Of a DNA stretch of 64,000 bases, positions 1-8,664 are shown in pieces. The translations under genes and the position numbers were made by a program. The stretch is from Acidimicrobiia bacterium (lineage in GTDB: Bacteria > Actinomycetota > Acidimicrobiia > Acidimicrobiales > CATQHL01): the NCBI GenBank assembly GCA_009835395.1, contig VXXM01000059.1, positions 1 to 64,000 of the forward strand, read 5' to 3'. Positions within the stretch are counted from its first letter, which is position 1. Each line of letters starts with the position of its first letter. The notes under the pieces are model-generated. The model searched no databases. It saw nothing but the letters and a program-made list of their open reading frames with translations, and was not told where the DNA came from.

Positions 1-285
1 ACCCTCGGCCCCTGAACCCCCGACGCCCACAAGGTTCCGACCGGAGCCGGGCCAGCCCGCGACCGGTGGCCAGGATGTTGCCGATGTCGTCCCCGAATCC
101 AGCGTTTTCCGGCCGCAAGATCCCGGATCGGGGCATTCGGTATCGGCCACATGGCCTGCAATTCTTCGAATGATATGACTGCAGCACTACAGATGAAGTT
201 ACTGCAATTCTTCAAGTACACTGGCAGCAACACCCGCACCGGAGTCGGATCGGAGGACTCGGCGCGGCGCCGATGAGGGGTTGTC
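1..285. other. Leading non-coding stretch with a 12-bp direct repeat
   Basis: No convincing gene is visible before base 286. CTGCAATTCTTC occurs at 156-167 and again at 202-213 (46-base period), in the only AT-richer part of this stretch and shortly upstream of the ATPase gene. The repeat could be a regulator site or chance. A possible -10 (TACACT, about 216-221) lies between it and the gene. Open frames here are short, Arg/Pro-rich and look like composition shadows. Confidence 0.4.
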
Positions 286-1581
286 ATGAGCGTCCTGCCA
301 GAGCACTTCGAGTACCGCAACCGAGTGGTCGACGCCGAGGCGGAGCGGCTCCTGCGGCTGCTGCCCACCTTGGTGATCGAGGGTCCCCGTGGCTGCGGCA
401 AGACCACGACGGCGCGCAGGCTGGCTGAACGGGAACTTCTCCTCGAGACCGACCCGAGCGCGCGCGGCCACGCCGAGCACGGCACGCTTCCACTGGGTGA
501 CGGCCCCTACCCGTTGTTGATCGACGAGTGGCAACTGGCGCCCGCTGCATGGAATGCGGTGCGTCATGCGAGTGACCTGCTTCAGGGGCCGGGCCGTTTC
601 ATCCTGACCGGCTCGGCCAGCCCTAGCGACGAGGTGACCCGCCACTCCGGAGCGGGCAGAGTCGCGCGCGTCCGGATGCGCCCGATGTCCCTGTTCGAGT
701 CGAGTGACTCGACCGGTGACGTGAGCCTCGGCGCCCTCCTCGACGGCGGATCGTGTTCGGCCCTGAACACCCGTGGACATGACCCCAGAAGCCCCGACAC
801 CCAGTTACGCCGCGTCATCGATGCCTTGTGCCGGGGAGGGTGGCCGGCTTGCGGCGACCTGTCACCTGCCGAGGCTCAGGAGTTCCTGCACCTCTACCTC
901 GAGGAGTTGTGCCGCGTGGACGTTCGAAGGGTCGCGGGCACGCGGCACGATCCACTGCTGGTGCGCCGGGCGATCACCTCGCTGGCGCGCAATACAGCCA
1001 CCTCTCCCAGCGGCGCCACGCTGGCAGCAGACATCGGTGTGCAACGCCCGATCGCTCCCGACACCCTCGCCGGCTACCTCGACGCCCTGACCCGCAACTT
1101 CATTCTCGAGGACCAACCCGCGTGGACTCCCCGGCTGCGCTCGCGCGCCCGCCTGCGGAGAGCCCCCAAACGTCACCTGGTAGACCCGGCTCTGGCCGTT
1201 TGCGCACTCGGTGCCGGCCCGAGCCAACTGTTCAACGACCGGGAGACTCTCGGATTCCTGTTCGAGTCGCTGGCAGTCCGCGACCTGAGGGTCTACGCGG
1301 GGAGCGCCGGGGCGACCGTCTCCCACTATCACGACAGCAACCACCTCGAAGTGGACATCATCGTCCAGCGACGTGACGGGGCGTGGCTGGCCGCGGAAGT
1401 GAAGCTCGGCCGCCCAGCGGCCGTCGACCAAGCCGCCGACGCACTGGCGCGGCTGCGCCGTCAGATCGACGTCGACCGCATGCCCGAGCCGGCAAAGCTG
1501 CTGGTCATCACGGCCACCGGGCACGCCTACGAACGCCCCGACGGCATCGCCGTGGCGCCGCTGACCATGTTGGGCCCGTGA
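286..1581 (+). CDS. AAA ATPase with DUF4143-type C-terminal domain
   Basis: The 431-residue protein has a Walker A loop GPRGCGKTT (33-41), Walker B LLIDEWQ (77-83), a sensor-like FILTGSA (105-111) and a PMSLFE segment. This is the layout of the AAA_14/DUF4143 family of stand-alone ATPases. The C-terminus carries EVDIIV followed by LAAEVKLG (about 353-375), a pattern like the degenerate PD-(D/E)xK fold at the end of DUF4143 proteins. ATG follows a GAGGGG ribosome site by 7 bases. The family is common and scattered by transfer, often near toxin-antitoxin genes, and its cellular role is unresolved. The next 200 bases may hold an antitoxin remnant. Confidence 0.85.
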   Translation: MSVLPEHFEYRNRVVDAEAERLLRLLPTLVIEGPRGCGKTTTARRLAERELLLETDPSARGHAEHGTLPLGDGPYPLLIDEWQLAPAAWNAVRHASDLLQGPGRFILTGSASPSDEVTRHSGAGRVARVRMRPMSLFESSDSTGDVSLGALLDGGSCSALNTRGHDPRSPDTQLRRVIDALCRGGWPACGDLSPAEAQEFLHLYLEELCRVDVRRVAGTRHDPLLVRRAITSLARNTATSPSGATLAADIGVQRPIAPDTLAGYLDALTRNFILEDQPAWTPRLRSRARLRRAPKRHLVDPALAVCALGAGPSQLFNDRETLGFLFESLAVRDLRVYAGSAGATVSHYHDSNHLEVDIIVQRRDGAWLAAEVKLGRPAAVDQAADALARLRRQIDVDRMPEPAKLLVITATGHAYERPDGIAVAPLTMLGP

Positions 1582-1745
1582 GGGGGCGCCCGGCGGCGAG
1601 TCCGGCTCTCGCGCCCGTCGTCGATCTCGAGGACGACGGCCGGATCACGCGCCGGCTCGACTCCGTGTACGGCACTCAGGACTCCCGCCCGGATGCCGGC
1701 CTGCTCGCTGCACAGGCCGAAGCGGTTCGCGAACAGTGGTTTGGC
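1579..1745 (+). pseudogene. Possible remnant of an antitoxin-like C-terminus
   Basis: From a GTG overlapping the ATPase stop, the frame reads through GRITRRLDSVYGTQDSRPD and then LLAAQAEAVREQW. This resembles the C-terminal tail of small ribbon-helix-helix antitoxins (L-x-x-VY...SxxDxxL...Q...EW). There is no N-terminal DNA-binding part and no stop; the frame runs straight into valS. I read it as a decayed fragment. It could be chance, since it shares the valS frame and GC bias. Confidence 0.25.
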
Positions 1746-1774
1746 CGGGGACGCCGGGGGACGGGCGGCGCCGG

Positions 1775-1780
1775 TAGCTT
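1775..1780 (+). promoter_or_regulatory. -10 box TAGCTT, leaderless valS promoter
   Basis: TAGCTT ends 7 bases before the valS ATG at 1788, so the transcript would begin at or next to the start codon. No ribosome site is visible. This supports choosing 1788 rather than any upstream in-frame start. Confidence 0.55.
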
Positions 1781-1787
1781 TCTCGCG

Positions 1788-4364
1788 ATGGATCAGCGGG
1801 CTGCGTCTCGTGTGCCGGAGCGGCCGACTCTGGATGGGTTGGAGGCTCGGTGGGGTGCCTGGTGGGAGGCCGAGGGGGTTTACCGGTTCGACCGGAGCCG
1901 TGAGCGGCCGGACGTGTTCTCGATCGACACGCCGCCGCCGACGGTCAGCGGTTCGCTGCATGTGGGGCACGTGTTCAGCTACACGCACACCGACCTCGTC
2001 GCCCGCTACCAGCGGATGCGGGGGCGGGAGGTGTTCTACCCGATGGGCTGGGACGACAACGGCCTGCCCACCGAGCGCCGGGTGCAGAACTACTTCGGCG
2101 TGCGCTGCGACCCGTCTGTGCCCCACGACGAGAACTTCCGGCCGCCCGCGGACGCCTCCGGCGAGCCGGTCCCGGTGGGGCGGCGGAACTTCATCGACCT
2201 GTGCCTGCAGCTCACCGAGACCGACGAGCAGGCCTTCGAGGACCTCTACCGGCGCCTCGGCGTGTCGGTGGACTGGGGCCTGACCTACACCACCATCGGC
2301 GAGCGCTGCCGGCGGGTGTCGCAGCGTGCCTTCCTGCGCAACCTGGCCCGCGGCGAGGCCTACCAGGCCGAGGCGCCGTGCCTGTGGGACGTCACCTTCC
2401 GCACCGCCGTGGCGCAGGCCGAACTGGAGGACCGCCCCCGCCGGGGCGCCTTCTGTCGCCTGGCATTCCGGCGCGGTGACGGCGGCGGGGACGTGCTCAT
2501 CGAGACAACCCGGCCGGAGATGCTGGCCGCCTGCGTGGCGCTCGTGGCGCATCCCGACGACGAGCGCCACCGGCCGCTGTTCGGCTCGACGGTGCGCACG
2601 CCGCTCTTCGGCGCCGAGGTGCCCGTGGTGGCGCACGCCCTCGCCGAGCCCGACAAGGGCACCGGCATCGCCATGATCTGCACATTCGGCGACACCACCG
2701 ACGTCACCTGGTGGCGCGAGCTGGAACTGCCGGTGCGCCCCATCATGGGACCCGACGGGCGGCTCCTGCCCGAGGCGCCCGCCGGACTCGATAGCGCCAC
2801 GGCCCGGGCGGCCTACGCCGAGATCGCCGGGCTCACCGCCAACGGCGCACGCCGGCGCATCACCGAACTCCTCGAGCAGTCGGGGGAACTCATCGGGGAG
2901 CCCCGGCCCACCGAGCACGCCGTGAAGTTCTTCGAGAAGGGCGACCGGCCCCTGGAGATCATCACCACCCGCCAGTGGTACCTGCGCAACGGCGGGCGCG
3001 ACATGCCGCTGCGCAAGGAACTGCTGGACCGCGGCGTCGAGTTGGCCTGGGTGCCGGACTTCATGCGCACCCGCTACACCAACTGGGTGGAGGGCCTCAA
3101 CGGCGACTGGCTGGTGAGCCGCCAGCGCTGGTTCGGGGTGCCGATCCCGGTGTGGTACGCCCTCGACGGAGACGGCCGGCCGCAGTACGACCGGATGCTG
3201 GTGCCCCCCGAGGCGTCACTGCCGATCGACCCCGCCTCCGACGCCCCGCCAGGCTACGAGGAGTCGCAGCGGGGCCTGCCGGGCGGCTTCGTCGGCGACC
3301 CCGACGTAATGGACACCTGGGCCACCTCGTCGCTCAGCCCGCAGATCGCCTGCGGCTGGGAGGAGGACCCCGACCTGTTCGCCCGCACCTTCCCGATGGA
3401 CGTGCGCCCGCAGGCGCACGAGATCATCCGCACCTGGCTGTTCTCCACGGTGGTGCGTGCCCACCTGGAGCACGACTCGCTGCCCTGGCGCCAGGCCGCC
3501 ATCTCGGGCTGGGTGCTGGACCCCGACCGCAAGAAGATGTCCAAGTCGAAGGGCAACGTCGTCACGCCGATCGGGCTGCTGGAGACCTACGGTGCCGACG
3601 CGGTGCGCTACTGGGCGGCCTGCGGGCGCCCCGGCACCGACACGGCCTTCGACGAGTCGCAGATCAAGGTGGGGCGGCGACTGGCCATCAAAGTCCTCAA
3701 CGCCGCCCGCTTCGTGCTGGGCCTGGCGGGCGCCGGCGACGACGGGGAGGCACCTCCCGACGGCGCCGCTGCGGTGACCGAGCCGATCGACCTGGCGCTG
3801 CTCGCCGGCCTCGGCGAACTCATCGACAGCGCCACGGAGGCCTTCGAGGCCTTCGACTACGCCCGGGCCCTGGAGCGCACCGAGCGGTTCTTCTGGGACT
3901 TCACCGACAACTACGTGGAGCTGGTGAAGAACCGGGCCTACCGGGACGGCGCCGGCGGCGCCAGCGCCCGTGCGGCCCTGCGGATCGCCCTGGGCGCCAT
4001 CCTGCGGCTGTTCGCCCCGTTCCTTCCCTTCGCCTGTGAAGAGGCGTGGTCGTGGTGGCGGCAGGGTTCGATCCACCGCGCGCCGTGGCCGCAGCGGGCC
4101 GAGCTGCCCGGCGAAGGTGATCCGGCACCGCTGGCTGCCGCCGCCGAGGTGCTGGGTCAGGTGCGCCGAGCCAAGAGCGAGGCCCGTCGCAAGCTGCGCA
4201 CCCCCGTGGAACAGGCGCACGTCACGGCCCCGGCGGATTTCCTGGAGGCGCTGGCCGCGGCCACCGGAGACCTGTGCGATGCCGGCAACATCGTCGAGTT
4301 GGCGCTGAGCACCGCCGGCGACGGCGAGGCGCCGAGCGTCGAGGCCCGCCTGGCCGCCGAATAG
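1788..4364 (+). CDS. valS: Valyl-tRNA synthetase
   Basis: Class I aminoacyl-tRNA synthetase that charges tRNA-Val and edits mischarged threonine. The 858-residue product has the HIGH-type motif in PPTVSGSLHVGH near the N-terminus, a CP1 editing region (about 200-400, with ETTRPEMLAACVALVAHPDD), the KMSKS loop in KKMSKSKGNVVTP and a C-terminal anticodon-binding helical domain. The C-terminus stops soon after that domain, without an obvious long coiled-coil arm. The frame is open upstream to 1383, but that part is Arg-rich and overlaps the ATPase gene; ATG 1788 has a well-placed -10 box and begins directly before the conserved N-terminus. Essential housekeeping gene. Confidence 0.95.
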   Translation: MDQRAASRVPERPTLDGLEARWGAWWEAEGVYRFDRSRERPDVFSIDTPPPTVSGSLHVGHVFSYTHTDLVARYQRMRGREVFYPMGWDDNGLPTERRVQNYFGVRCDPSVPHDENFRPPADASGEPVPVGRRNFIDLCLQLTETDEQAFEDLYRRLGVSVDWGLTYTTIGERCRRVSQRAFLRNLARGEAYQAEAPCLWDVTFRTAVAQAELEDRPRRGAFCRLAFRRGDGGGDVLIETTRPEMLAACVALVAHPDDERHRPLFGSTVRTPLFGAEVPVVAHALAEPDKGTGIAMICTFGDTTDVTWWRELELPVRPIMGPDGRLLPEAPAGLDSATARAAYAEIAGLTANGARRRITELLEQSGELIGEPRPTEHAVKFFEKGDRPLEIITTRQWYLRNGGRDMPLRKELLDRGVELAWVPDFMRTRYTNWVEGLNGDWLVSRQRWFGVPIPVWYALDGDGRPQYDRMLVPPEASLPIDPASDAPPGYEESQRGLPGGFVGDPDVMDTWATSSLSPQIACGWEEDPDLFARTFPMDVRPQAHEIIRTWLFSTVVRAHLEHDSLPWRQAAISGWVLDPDRKKMSKSKGNVVTPIGLLETYGADAVRYWAACGRPGTDTAFDESQIKVGRRLAIKVLNAARFVLGLAGAGDDGEAPPDGAAAVTEPIDLALLAGLGELIDSATEAFEAFDYARALERTERFFWDFTDNYVELVKNRAYRDGAGGASARAALRIALGAILRLFAPFLPFACEEAWSWWRQGSIHRAPWPQRAELPGEGDPAPLAAAAEVLGQVRRAKSEARRKLRTPVEQAHVTAPADFLEALAAATGDLCDAGNIVELALSTAGDGEAPSVEARLAAE

Positions 4365-4394
4365 GCAGCACCGGCGACCCGACCGGACCGAGTC

Positions 4395-5507
4395 TCAGTC
4401 GCCGTCGGCGTCGGAGACGACCTCGCGGTGCCGGGGTGGCTCCACGATCTCGATGGTGGATGGGTCGGGAGCCTCGGACAGCTGGTGCCGGCCCTGGTCG
4501 CGCAGCCACAGGGTGCGCTGCGGGAACGGGATCTCGATGCCGGCCTCGTCGAAGGCCTCCTTGATCCGCAGGCGCAGCTCCCGCTCCACCTTCCACTGCA
4601 CCGAGGGCTCGGTCTTCACCACGAGGCGGATAGCGATTCCGCTGGCGCCGAGGCTCTGGATGCCCCACACCTCGGGGGCCTCCATCAGCTCGTCGCCGCC
4701 CCACTCGGGGTCGTCCCACATCTCGTTGGCGACCCGCTGGATGACCCCCTCGGCGAAGCGCAGGTCGGTCTCGTAGGCCACCTCGATGTCCAGCAGCGCC
4801 CGCGACCAGAGCTGGGAGTAGTTGCCGATCCGGGCCACCTCCCCGTTGGGAACGTGCCAGACGGTGCCCGACACGTCGCGGATCGTGGTGGTGCGCAGCG
4901 AGACCGCCTCCACTGTCCCGGTCACGGGGCCGACATCGATCACGTCGCCCACCCCGAACTGGTCCTCGATCAGCATGAACAGCCCCGACATGAAGTCCTT
5001 CACGACGGTCTGGCAGCCGAAGCCGATAGCGATGCCCGCGATGCCGGCGCCGGCCAGCAGCGGGCCGATGTTGATGTCGAAGACGCCCAGCATCATGAGG
5101 GCGGCCACGCTCCAGACGAGCGCCGTGATCACGCTGGACAGCACCGAGCTGATCGTGTCGGCGCGGGCCTGGGCGCGCTTGTTCTCCTCGGCGTCGGCCA
5201 GGATCTTCATCGGGCCCTGGGCGCGGATGCCGGCGAGGCGGGCGCTGGTGGTCGTGGCCACGATGCGCTTGGCCGCCAGACGCACGCCCCGCCGCGCCAG
5301 GCGGCTGATGATGTAGGCCCCGAGGGCGATCAACACCACCTTCATGGGCCGCTCGACCACCCACTCGGTGGCGGCGGCGAGGAAGCCGTTGCCGGTCTGG
5401 TCGTAGACCCAGTTGCAGATGCGCGACGGATCCTGGCCGCAGGCATCCAACAGCCCCTCGGCCTCGTCGATCTCGGTGGCCTGGGCCAGTTGTGCAGCAG
5501 TGCTCAT
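4395..5507 (-). CDS. MscS-family mechanosensitive ion channel
   Basis: Small-conductance mechanosensitive channel of the cytoplasmic membrane, releasing solutes on hypo-osmotic shock. The 370-residue protein has an N-terminal membrane helix (VVLIALGAYIISRLARR), further helices, and the Gly/Ala-rich pore helix region GPLLAGAGIAGIAIGFGCQ followed by VVKDFMSGLFMLIEDQF, which is diagnostic for MscS. The soluble beta domain follows (VGDVIDVG, TTIRD). ATG 5507 is preceded by GAGGAG at good spacing; an upstream in-frame start at 5579 would add an Arg/Pro-rich tail with no support. Convergent with valS (30-base gap) and divergent from the regulator at 5658. Confidence 0.92.
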   Translation of the reverse strand: MSTAAQLAQATEIDEAEGLLDACGQDPSRICNWVYDQTGNGFLAAATEWVVERPMKVVLIALGAYIISRLARRGVRLAAKRIVATTTSARLAGIRAQGPMKILADAEENKRAQARADTISSVLSSVITALVWSVAALMMLGVFDINIGPLLAGAGIAGIAIGFGCQTVVKDFMSGLFMLIEDQFGVGDVIDVGPVTGTVEAVSLRTTTIRDVSGTVWHVPNGEVARIGNYSQLWSRALLDIEVAYETDLRFAEGVIQRVANEMWDDPEWGGDELMEAPEVWGIQSLGASGIAIRLVVKTEPSVQWKVERELRLRIKEAFDEAGIEIPFPQRTLWLRDQGRHQLSEAPDPSTIEIVEPPRHREVVSDADGD

Positions 5508-5645
5508 GGCGGCACTCCTCGAGGTGGATGGGAGAGGCCCCGCCCGGGGGCGCTCCGGTCGAATGGGTCGGTCCGACACCCTAGGAGCCGCCGGGGTTGT
5601 TCCGTGGTGCGCCGACCGGAATAGGTACTTATCAGCTTTTCATTC

Positions 5646-5651
5646 TAAAAT
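5646..5651 (+). promoter_or_regulatory. -10 box TAAAAT, leaderless promoter of the mod regulator
   Basis: TAAAAT ends 6 bases before GTG 5658, inside an AT-rich island (about 5621-5652) that stands out from its surroundings. The divergent MscS promoter must lie in the same 150-base gap. The island is also the natural place for a molybdate-responsive operator. Confidence 0.5.
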
Positions 5652-5657
5652 CCTGCT

Positions 5658-6164
5658 GTGGACGAGGTATTTGACGATCTAAGTTCTGCAGATCCCGAAT
5701 GCGCGGGCTCCAACGCCGGGGCGGCGGGCGGCGAACGCGACGCTGCCGGGACGGCGGCGTCGCAGCCGGCGCCCCTCTACCGGATCGGACACGCCGCCGA
5801 ACTGCTTGGGGTCTCGGTGGACACCGTGCGGCGCTGGGCCGACGAGGGGCAGCTGGCGGTGGTGCGCAGCGCCGGCGGCCAGCGGCTGGTGCGCGGCGCC
5901 GACCTGGCCCGCATCGCCACCGAGCGATCCGAGCATCCCGGCGACGGCCGGGCCACCACCTCGGCGCGCAACCGCTTCGGCGGCCTGGTCACCAGGGTCG
6001 TGACCGGCGAGTTGATGGCGCAGGTGGAGATCCAGGCGGGGCCCTACCGGGTGGTGTCGCTCATGACCCGCGAGGCGGCCGAGGACCTGGGCCTGACCCC
6101 GGGGGTGGAGGCCGTGGCGGTCGTCAAGTCCACCACCGTCGTCGTCGAGCGCCCCCGGTCGTGA
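5658..6164 (+). CDS. MerR-type HTH plus TOBE (molybdate-binding) regulator
   Basis: 168 residues. After a low-complexity head, residues about 35-80 form an excisionase/MerR-like winged helix (YRIGHAAELLGVSVDTVRRW, then LAVVRSAGGQRLVRGADLAR). Residues about 97-165 form a TOBE/Mop domain (NRFGGLVTRVVTGELMAQVE ... VKSTTVVV), the fold that binds molybdate or tungstate. It is followed 7 bases later by modA, so it probably senses molybdate and controls modABC. It is not a classical ModE (different HTH). The downstream ModC lacks a TOBE domain, so the binding domain appears to sit in this regulator instead. Confidence 0.85.
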   Translation: MDEVFDDLSSADPECAGSNAGAAGGERDAAGTAASQPAPLYRIGHAAELLGVSVDTVRRWADEGQLAVVRSAGGQRLVRGADLARIATERSEHPGDGRATTSARNRFGGLVTRVVTGELMAQVEIQAGPYRVVSLMTREAAEDLGLTPGVEAVAVVKSTTVVVERPRS

Positions 6165-6171
6165 GTCGCCC

Positions 6172-6933
6172 GTGGCCGGGGCCACCGGTTCGCGCGGGCT
6201 GCGGGCGTGCCGGCGCGGCGCCACGGCGCTGGCGGCCTGCGGCCTGCTGCTGGCGGCGGCCGGCTGCGGCGGCGGCTCCGATGCCGGCGAGCGCCGGGGC
6301 GTGACGGTGTTCGCGGCCTCCTCGCTGACCGACGTGTTCGGCGACATCGCCACCGCCTTCGAGGCAGCCCATCCGGGTGTCGAGGTGACTCTGCAGTTCG
6401 CCGGCAGCAGCCGCCTGGCCACCCAGATCAACGCCGGCGCGGCCGCCGACGTGTTCGCCGCGGCCGACGAGCGGACCGCGGCGCAGGTGGGTGCCCGGGA
6501 GGTGACGGTCTTCGCCCGCAACCGGCTGGCGATCGCCGTGCCGCCGGACAATCCCGCCGGCGTGACGGATCTGGACTCGCTCACCGACCGCGACCTGGTA
6601 CTGGCCCTGTGCGCCCCCGACGTGCCGTGCGGCGCGCTGGCGGAGCAGGTGGGTGGGCCGCGCCTGGTGGCGGCGGCTGACACCCGCGAGCCCAACGTGC
6701 GGGGTGTCCTCACGAAGTTGCTGCTGGGCGAGGTGGACGCCGGCGTGGTGTACGTCACCGACCTGGCCGCCGCCGGCGACGCCGTGCGGGGATTCGTCAT
6801 CGATCACCCCGCCGAGGTGGCCTACCCGCTGGCGCTGCTGAGCGACAGCGCCGAGGCCGCCGCCTTCGTGGACTTCGTGCTGTCCCCGCAGGCGCAGGAG
6901 CTGCTGGCCGGCGCCGGATTCGGGGCGCCGTGA
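6172..6933 (+). CDS. modA: Molybdate ABC transporter substrate-binding lipoprotein
   Basis: Captures molybdate (or tungstate) outside the membrane and delivers it to ModBC. The 253-residue protein begins with a twin-Arg-like basic head and a lipobox LAAAGC, then the ModA signature VTVFAASSLTDVFGDIATAF, QFAGSSRLATQI and AADVFAAAD. GTG 6172 follows the regulator stop by 7 bases, and the 3' end overlaps modB by 4 bases (GTGA), indicating translational coupling. Molybdenum would serve the CO dehydrogenase encoded at 41.5-45.2 kb, although the two loci are 33 kb apart. Confidence 0.93.
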   Translation: MAGATGSRGLRACRRGATALAACGLLLAAAGCGGGSDAGERRGVTVFAASSLTDVFGDIATAFEAAHPGVEVTLQFAGSSRLATQINAGAAADVFAAADERTAAQVGAREVTVFARNRLAIAVPPDNPAGVTDLDSLTDRDLVLALCAPDVPCGALAEQVGGPRLVAAADTREPNVRGVLTKLLLGEVDAGVVYVTDLAAAGDAVRGFVIDHPAEVAYPLALLSDSAEAAAFVDFVLSPQAQELLAGAGFGAP

Positions 6934-7787
6934 GCGCGGCGGGCCCGGAGATCGCCGCCGGCACAACGGCCGGCGCGCCCGCCGTTGCGCAACGGCGCCG
7001 GGAGCTGCGCCAACGTCGGGTCGGCGGGCTGTGGCTGCCGGCCGGTGTGGCGCTGGCGCTGCTCGTGGTGCCGATCATCGGCCTGCTGCAGCGAGCCCCC
7101 TGGGGCGACCTCCCGGCGCTGTTGGGCTCGGCGAGGCTGCGCGACGCCCTCGTGATCTCGGCGGTCACCAGCGCCATCGCCGCGGGGGCGTCGATGCTGC
7201 TGGGGCTGCCCCTGGCGCTGGCGCTGTCACGCTGCGAGCCGACACTGCGGCGGCTCGTGCGGGTGGCCGTGCTGCTGCCGATGGTGCTGCCGCCGGTCGT
7301 GGGCGGCACGGCGCTGCTGTTCGCCCTCGGCCGGCGCGGGCTCGTGGGCCAATGGCTCGACAGCTGGCTCGGCTGGTCGCTGCCCTTCAGCACCGCCGGC
7401 GTGGTGGTTGCCGCAACCTTCGTGGCCATGCCGTTCTTCGTCATCACCGCCGAGGCGGGCCTGCGCAGCGCCGATGCGGGGCTCGTCGAAGCCGCCCGCA
7501 CGCTGGGCGCCCGCCGGTCGGTGGCCTTCCGGCGGGTCACGCTGCCGCAGGTTGCGCCGTCGCTGGCTGCGGGAGCGGCGCTGGCATGGGCCCGGGCGCT
7601 CGGCGAGTTCGGGGCCACCATCACCTTCGCCGGCAACCTGCGGGGCCGGACGCAGACGCTGCCGCTGGCCACCTTCGAGGCCCTGGAGGCCGGGCGCCCG
7701 GCGGAGGCCATCGCTCTCAGCGTGGTCCTGCTGGCCGTCTCGGTCGTGGTGCTCGTGTCACTCCGCGACCGCTGGCTGACCCGATGA
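6930..7787 (+). CDS. modB: Molybdate ABC transporter permease
   Basis: Integral membrane component of ModABC, 285 residues with about six membrane spans (for example VALALLVVPIIGLL and VVVAATFVAMPFFVIT). The EAA loop that docks on the ATPase reads EAARTLGARRSVAFRRVTLP, followed by a second conserved segment ARALGEFGATITFAGN, which is typical of ModB/CysT-type permeases. The first 35 residues are Ala/Arg-rich. It overlaps modA by 4 bases and modC by 4 bases, so the three proteins are made from one coupled transcript. Confidence 0.93.
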   Translation: MSAAGPEIAAGTTAGAPAVAQRRRELRQRRVGGLWLPAGVALALLVVPIIGLLQRAPWGDLPALLGSARLRDALVISAVTSAIAAGASMLLGLPLALALSRCEPTLRRLVRVAVLLPMVLPPVVGGTALLFALGRRGLVGQWLDSWLGWSLPFSTAGVVVAATFVAMPFFVITAEAGLRSADAGLVEAARTLGARRSVAFRRVTLPQVAPSLAAGAALAWARALGEFGATITFAGNLRGRTQTLPLATFEALEAGRPAEAIALSVVLLAVSVVVLVSLRDRWLTR

Positions 7788-8455
7788 CGGCGACGAGCCC
7801 TCGGCCAGGGGACAACGGTGGGATTTCCGCCGACGTTCTCGTCTCACTCGGCGACTTCACCCTCGATGTCCGCCTGGAGGTCCCGGCGGGGGGGATCGTG
7901 GCCGTCATGGGCCCAAATGGATCGGGCAAGACCACGTTGCTGCGCTGCCTGGCGGGGCTCGAGGTCACCGAGGCGGGCCGCATCAGCCTGGCGGGGCGGG
8001 TCGTGGACGACCCCGCCGAGGAGATCTGGGTGCCGCCCGAGCAGCGAGGCGTCGGCTACGCCTACCAGGACGTGCGGTTGTTCGGGCACCTCAGCGCCGT
8101 CGAGAACGTGGCCTTCGGTCCGCGCTGCCGGGGAGCCGGCCGGGCCGAAGCCCGCCGCGGCGCCTCGACGGCCCTGGACGCCGTCGGCATGACCGCACTG
8201 GCCCGAGCCAAGCCGGCCCGGCTGTCGGGGGGGCAGTCACAGCGCGTGGGTCTGGCGCGGGCGCTCGCCGTCGAGCCGGAGGTGCTGCTGCTGGACGAGC
8301 CGTTCTCGGCCACCGACACAGACGTGCGGCCCCTGCTGCGTGAGCAGGTCCGGACCGCCGGAGCCTCGGTGGTCCTCGTCACCCACGACCCCACAGACGC
8401 CGAGGACCTGGCCGACCAACTGCTCGTCCTGGAGGCAGGCCGCATCGCGCCCTGA
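7784..8455 (+). CDS. modC: Molybdate ABC transporter ATP-binding protein, short form
   Basis: ATPase of the molybdate importer, 223 residues: Walker A GPNGSGKTT, Q-loop AYQDVRLF, signature LSGGQSQRVGLARAL, Walker B VLLLDEP and H-loop VTHDPTDAED. E. coli ModC has about 350 residues with a C-terminal TOBE/Mop regulatory domain; here the protein ends right after the nucleotide-binding domain. The TOBE domain is found instead in the regulator two genes upstream. The D-loop reads SATD rather than the usual SALD. ATG 7784 overlaps the modB stop (ATGA). Confidence 0.92.
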   Translation: MTATSPRPGDNGGISADVLVSLGDFTLDVRLEVPAGGIVAVMGPNGSGKTTLLRCLAGLEVTEAGRISLAGRVVDDPAEEIWVPPEQRGVGYAYQDVRLFGHLSAVENVAFGPRCRGAGRAEARRGASTALDAVGMTALARAKPARLSGGQSQRVGLARALAVEPEVLLLDEPFSATDTDVRPLLREQVRTAGASVVLVTHDPTDAEDLADQLLVLEAGRIAP

Positions 8456-8576
8456 GGCGCCGCTCGGGCAGTTGCCGACAACCGGGGGCGACGCCCGCTT
8501 GGTAACGGTCCGCGAAGCCGTCATCGCCCGGATCGCCGTCGGGGCGAATCCCTGAGCAGCACATTCACCTCCCCGC

Positions 8577-8606
8577 TTGATTCGGGGCGCGGGCGCAAAT
8601 TACAAT
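8577..8606 (+). promoter_or_regulatory. nrdAB promoter, TTGATT-18-TACAAT
   Basis: A -35-like TTGATT (8577-8582) and a -10 TACAAT (8601-8606) are separated by 18 bases, the best two-box promoter I can see in the window. It would start transcription near 8613, leaving a leader of about 80 bases before nrdA. Confidence 0.6.
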
Positions 8607-8611
8607 CCTGC

Positions 8612-8629
8612 AACTACACGTAGGTAGTT
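8612..8629. promoter_or_regulatory. Inverted repeat AACTAC-N6-GTAGTT at the nrd start site
   Basis: Perfect 6-bp arms around a 6-base spacer, centred just after the predicted transcription start. This is a plausible repressor site. It does not match the NrdR box consensus that I know, so the binding protein is unknown. Confidence 0.45.
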
Positions 8630-8640
8630 CCGGAGGCGTG

Positions 8641-8664
8641 CCAGAGCCACTCTCCGGGCTCTGG
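8641..8664 (+). promoter_or_regulatory. Leader hairpin and duplicated ribosome site upstream of nrdA
   Basis: CCAGAGCC (8641-8648) pairs perfectly with GGCTCTGG (8657-8664) across an 8-base loop. Immediately after, GGGAGGCATCG occurs twice (8663-8673 and 8681-8691) with an 18-base period; the second copy is the ribosome site for GTG 8693 and the first is partly held in the hairpin. The arrangement could tune translation. No riboswitch consensus is recognisable. Confidence 0.4.

Noticed and set aside
1383-1787. Longer ValRS N-terminus
   Set aside because: The upstream in-frame sequence is Arg/Pro-rich, overlaps the ATPase gene, and the -10 box at 1775 places the start at 1788.
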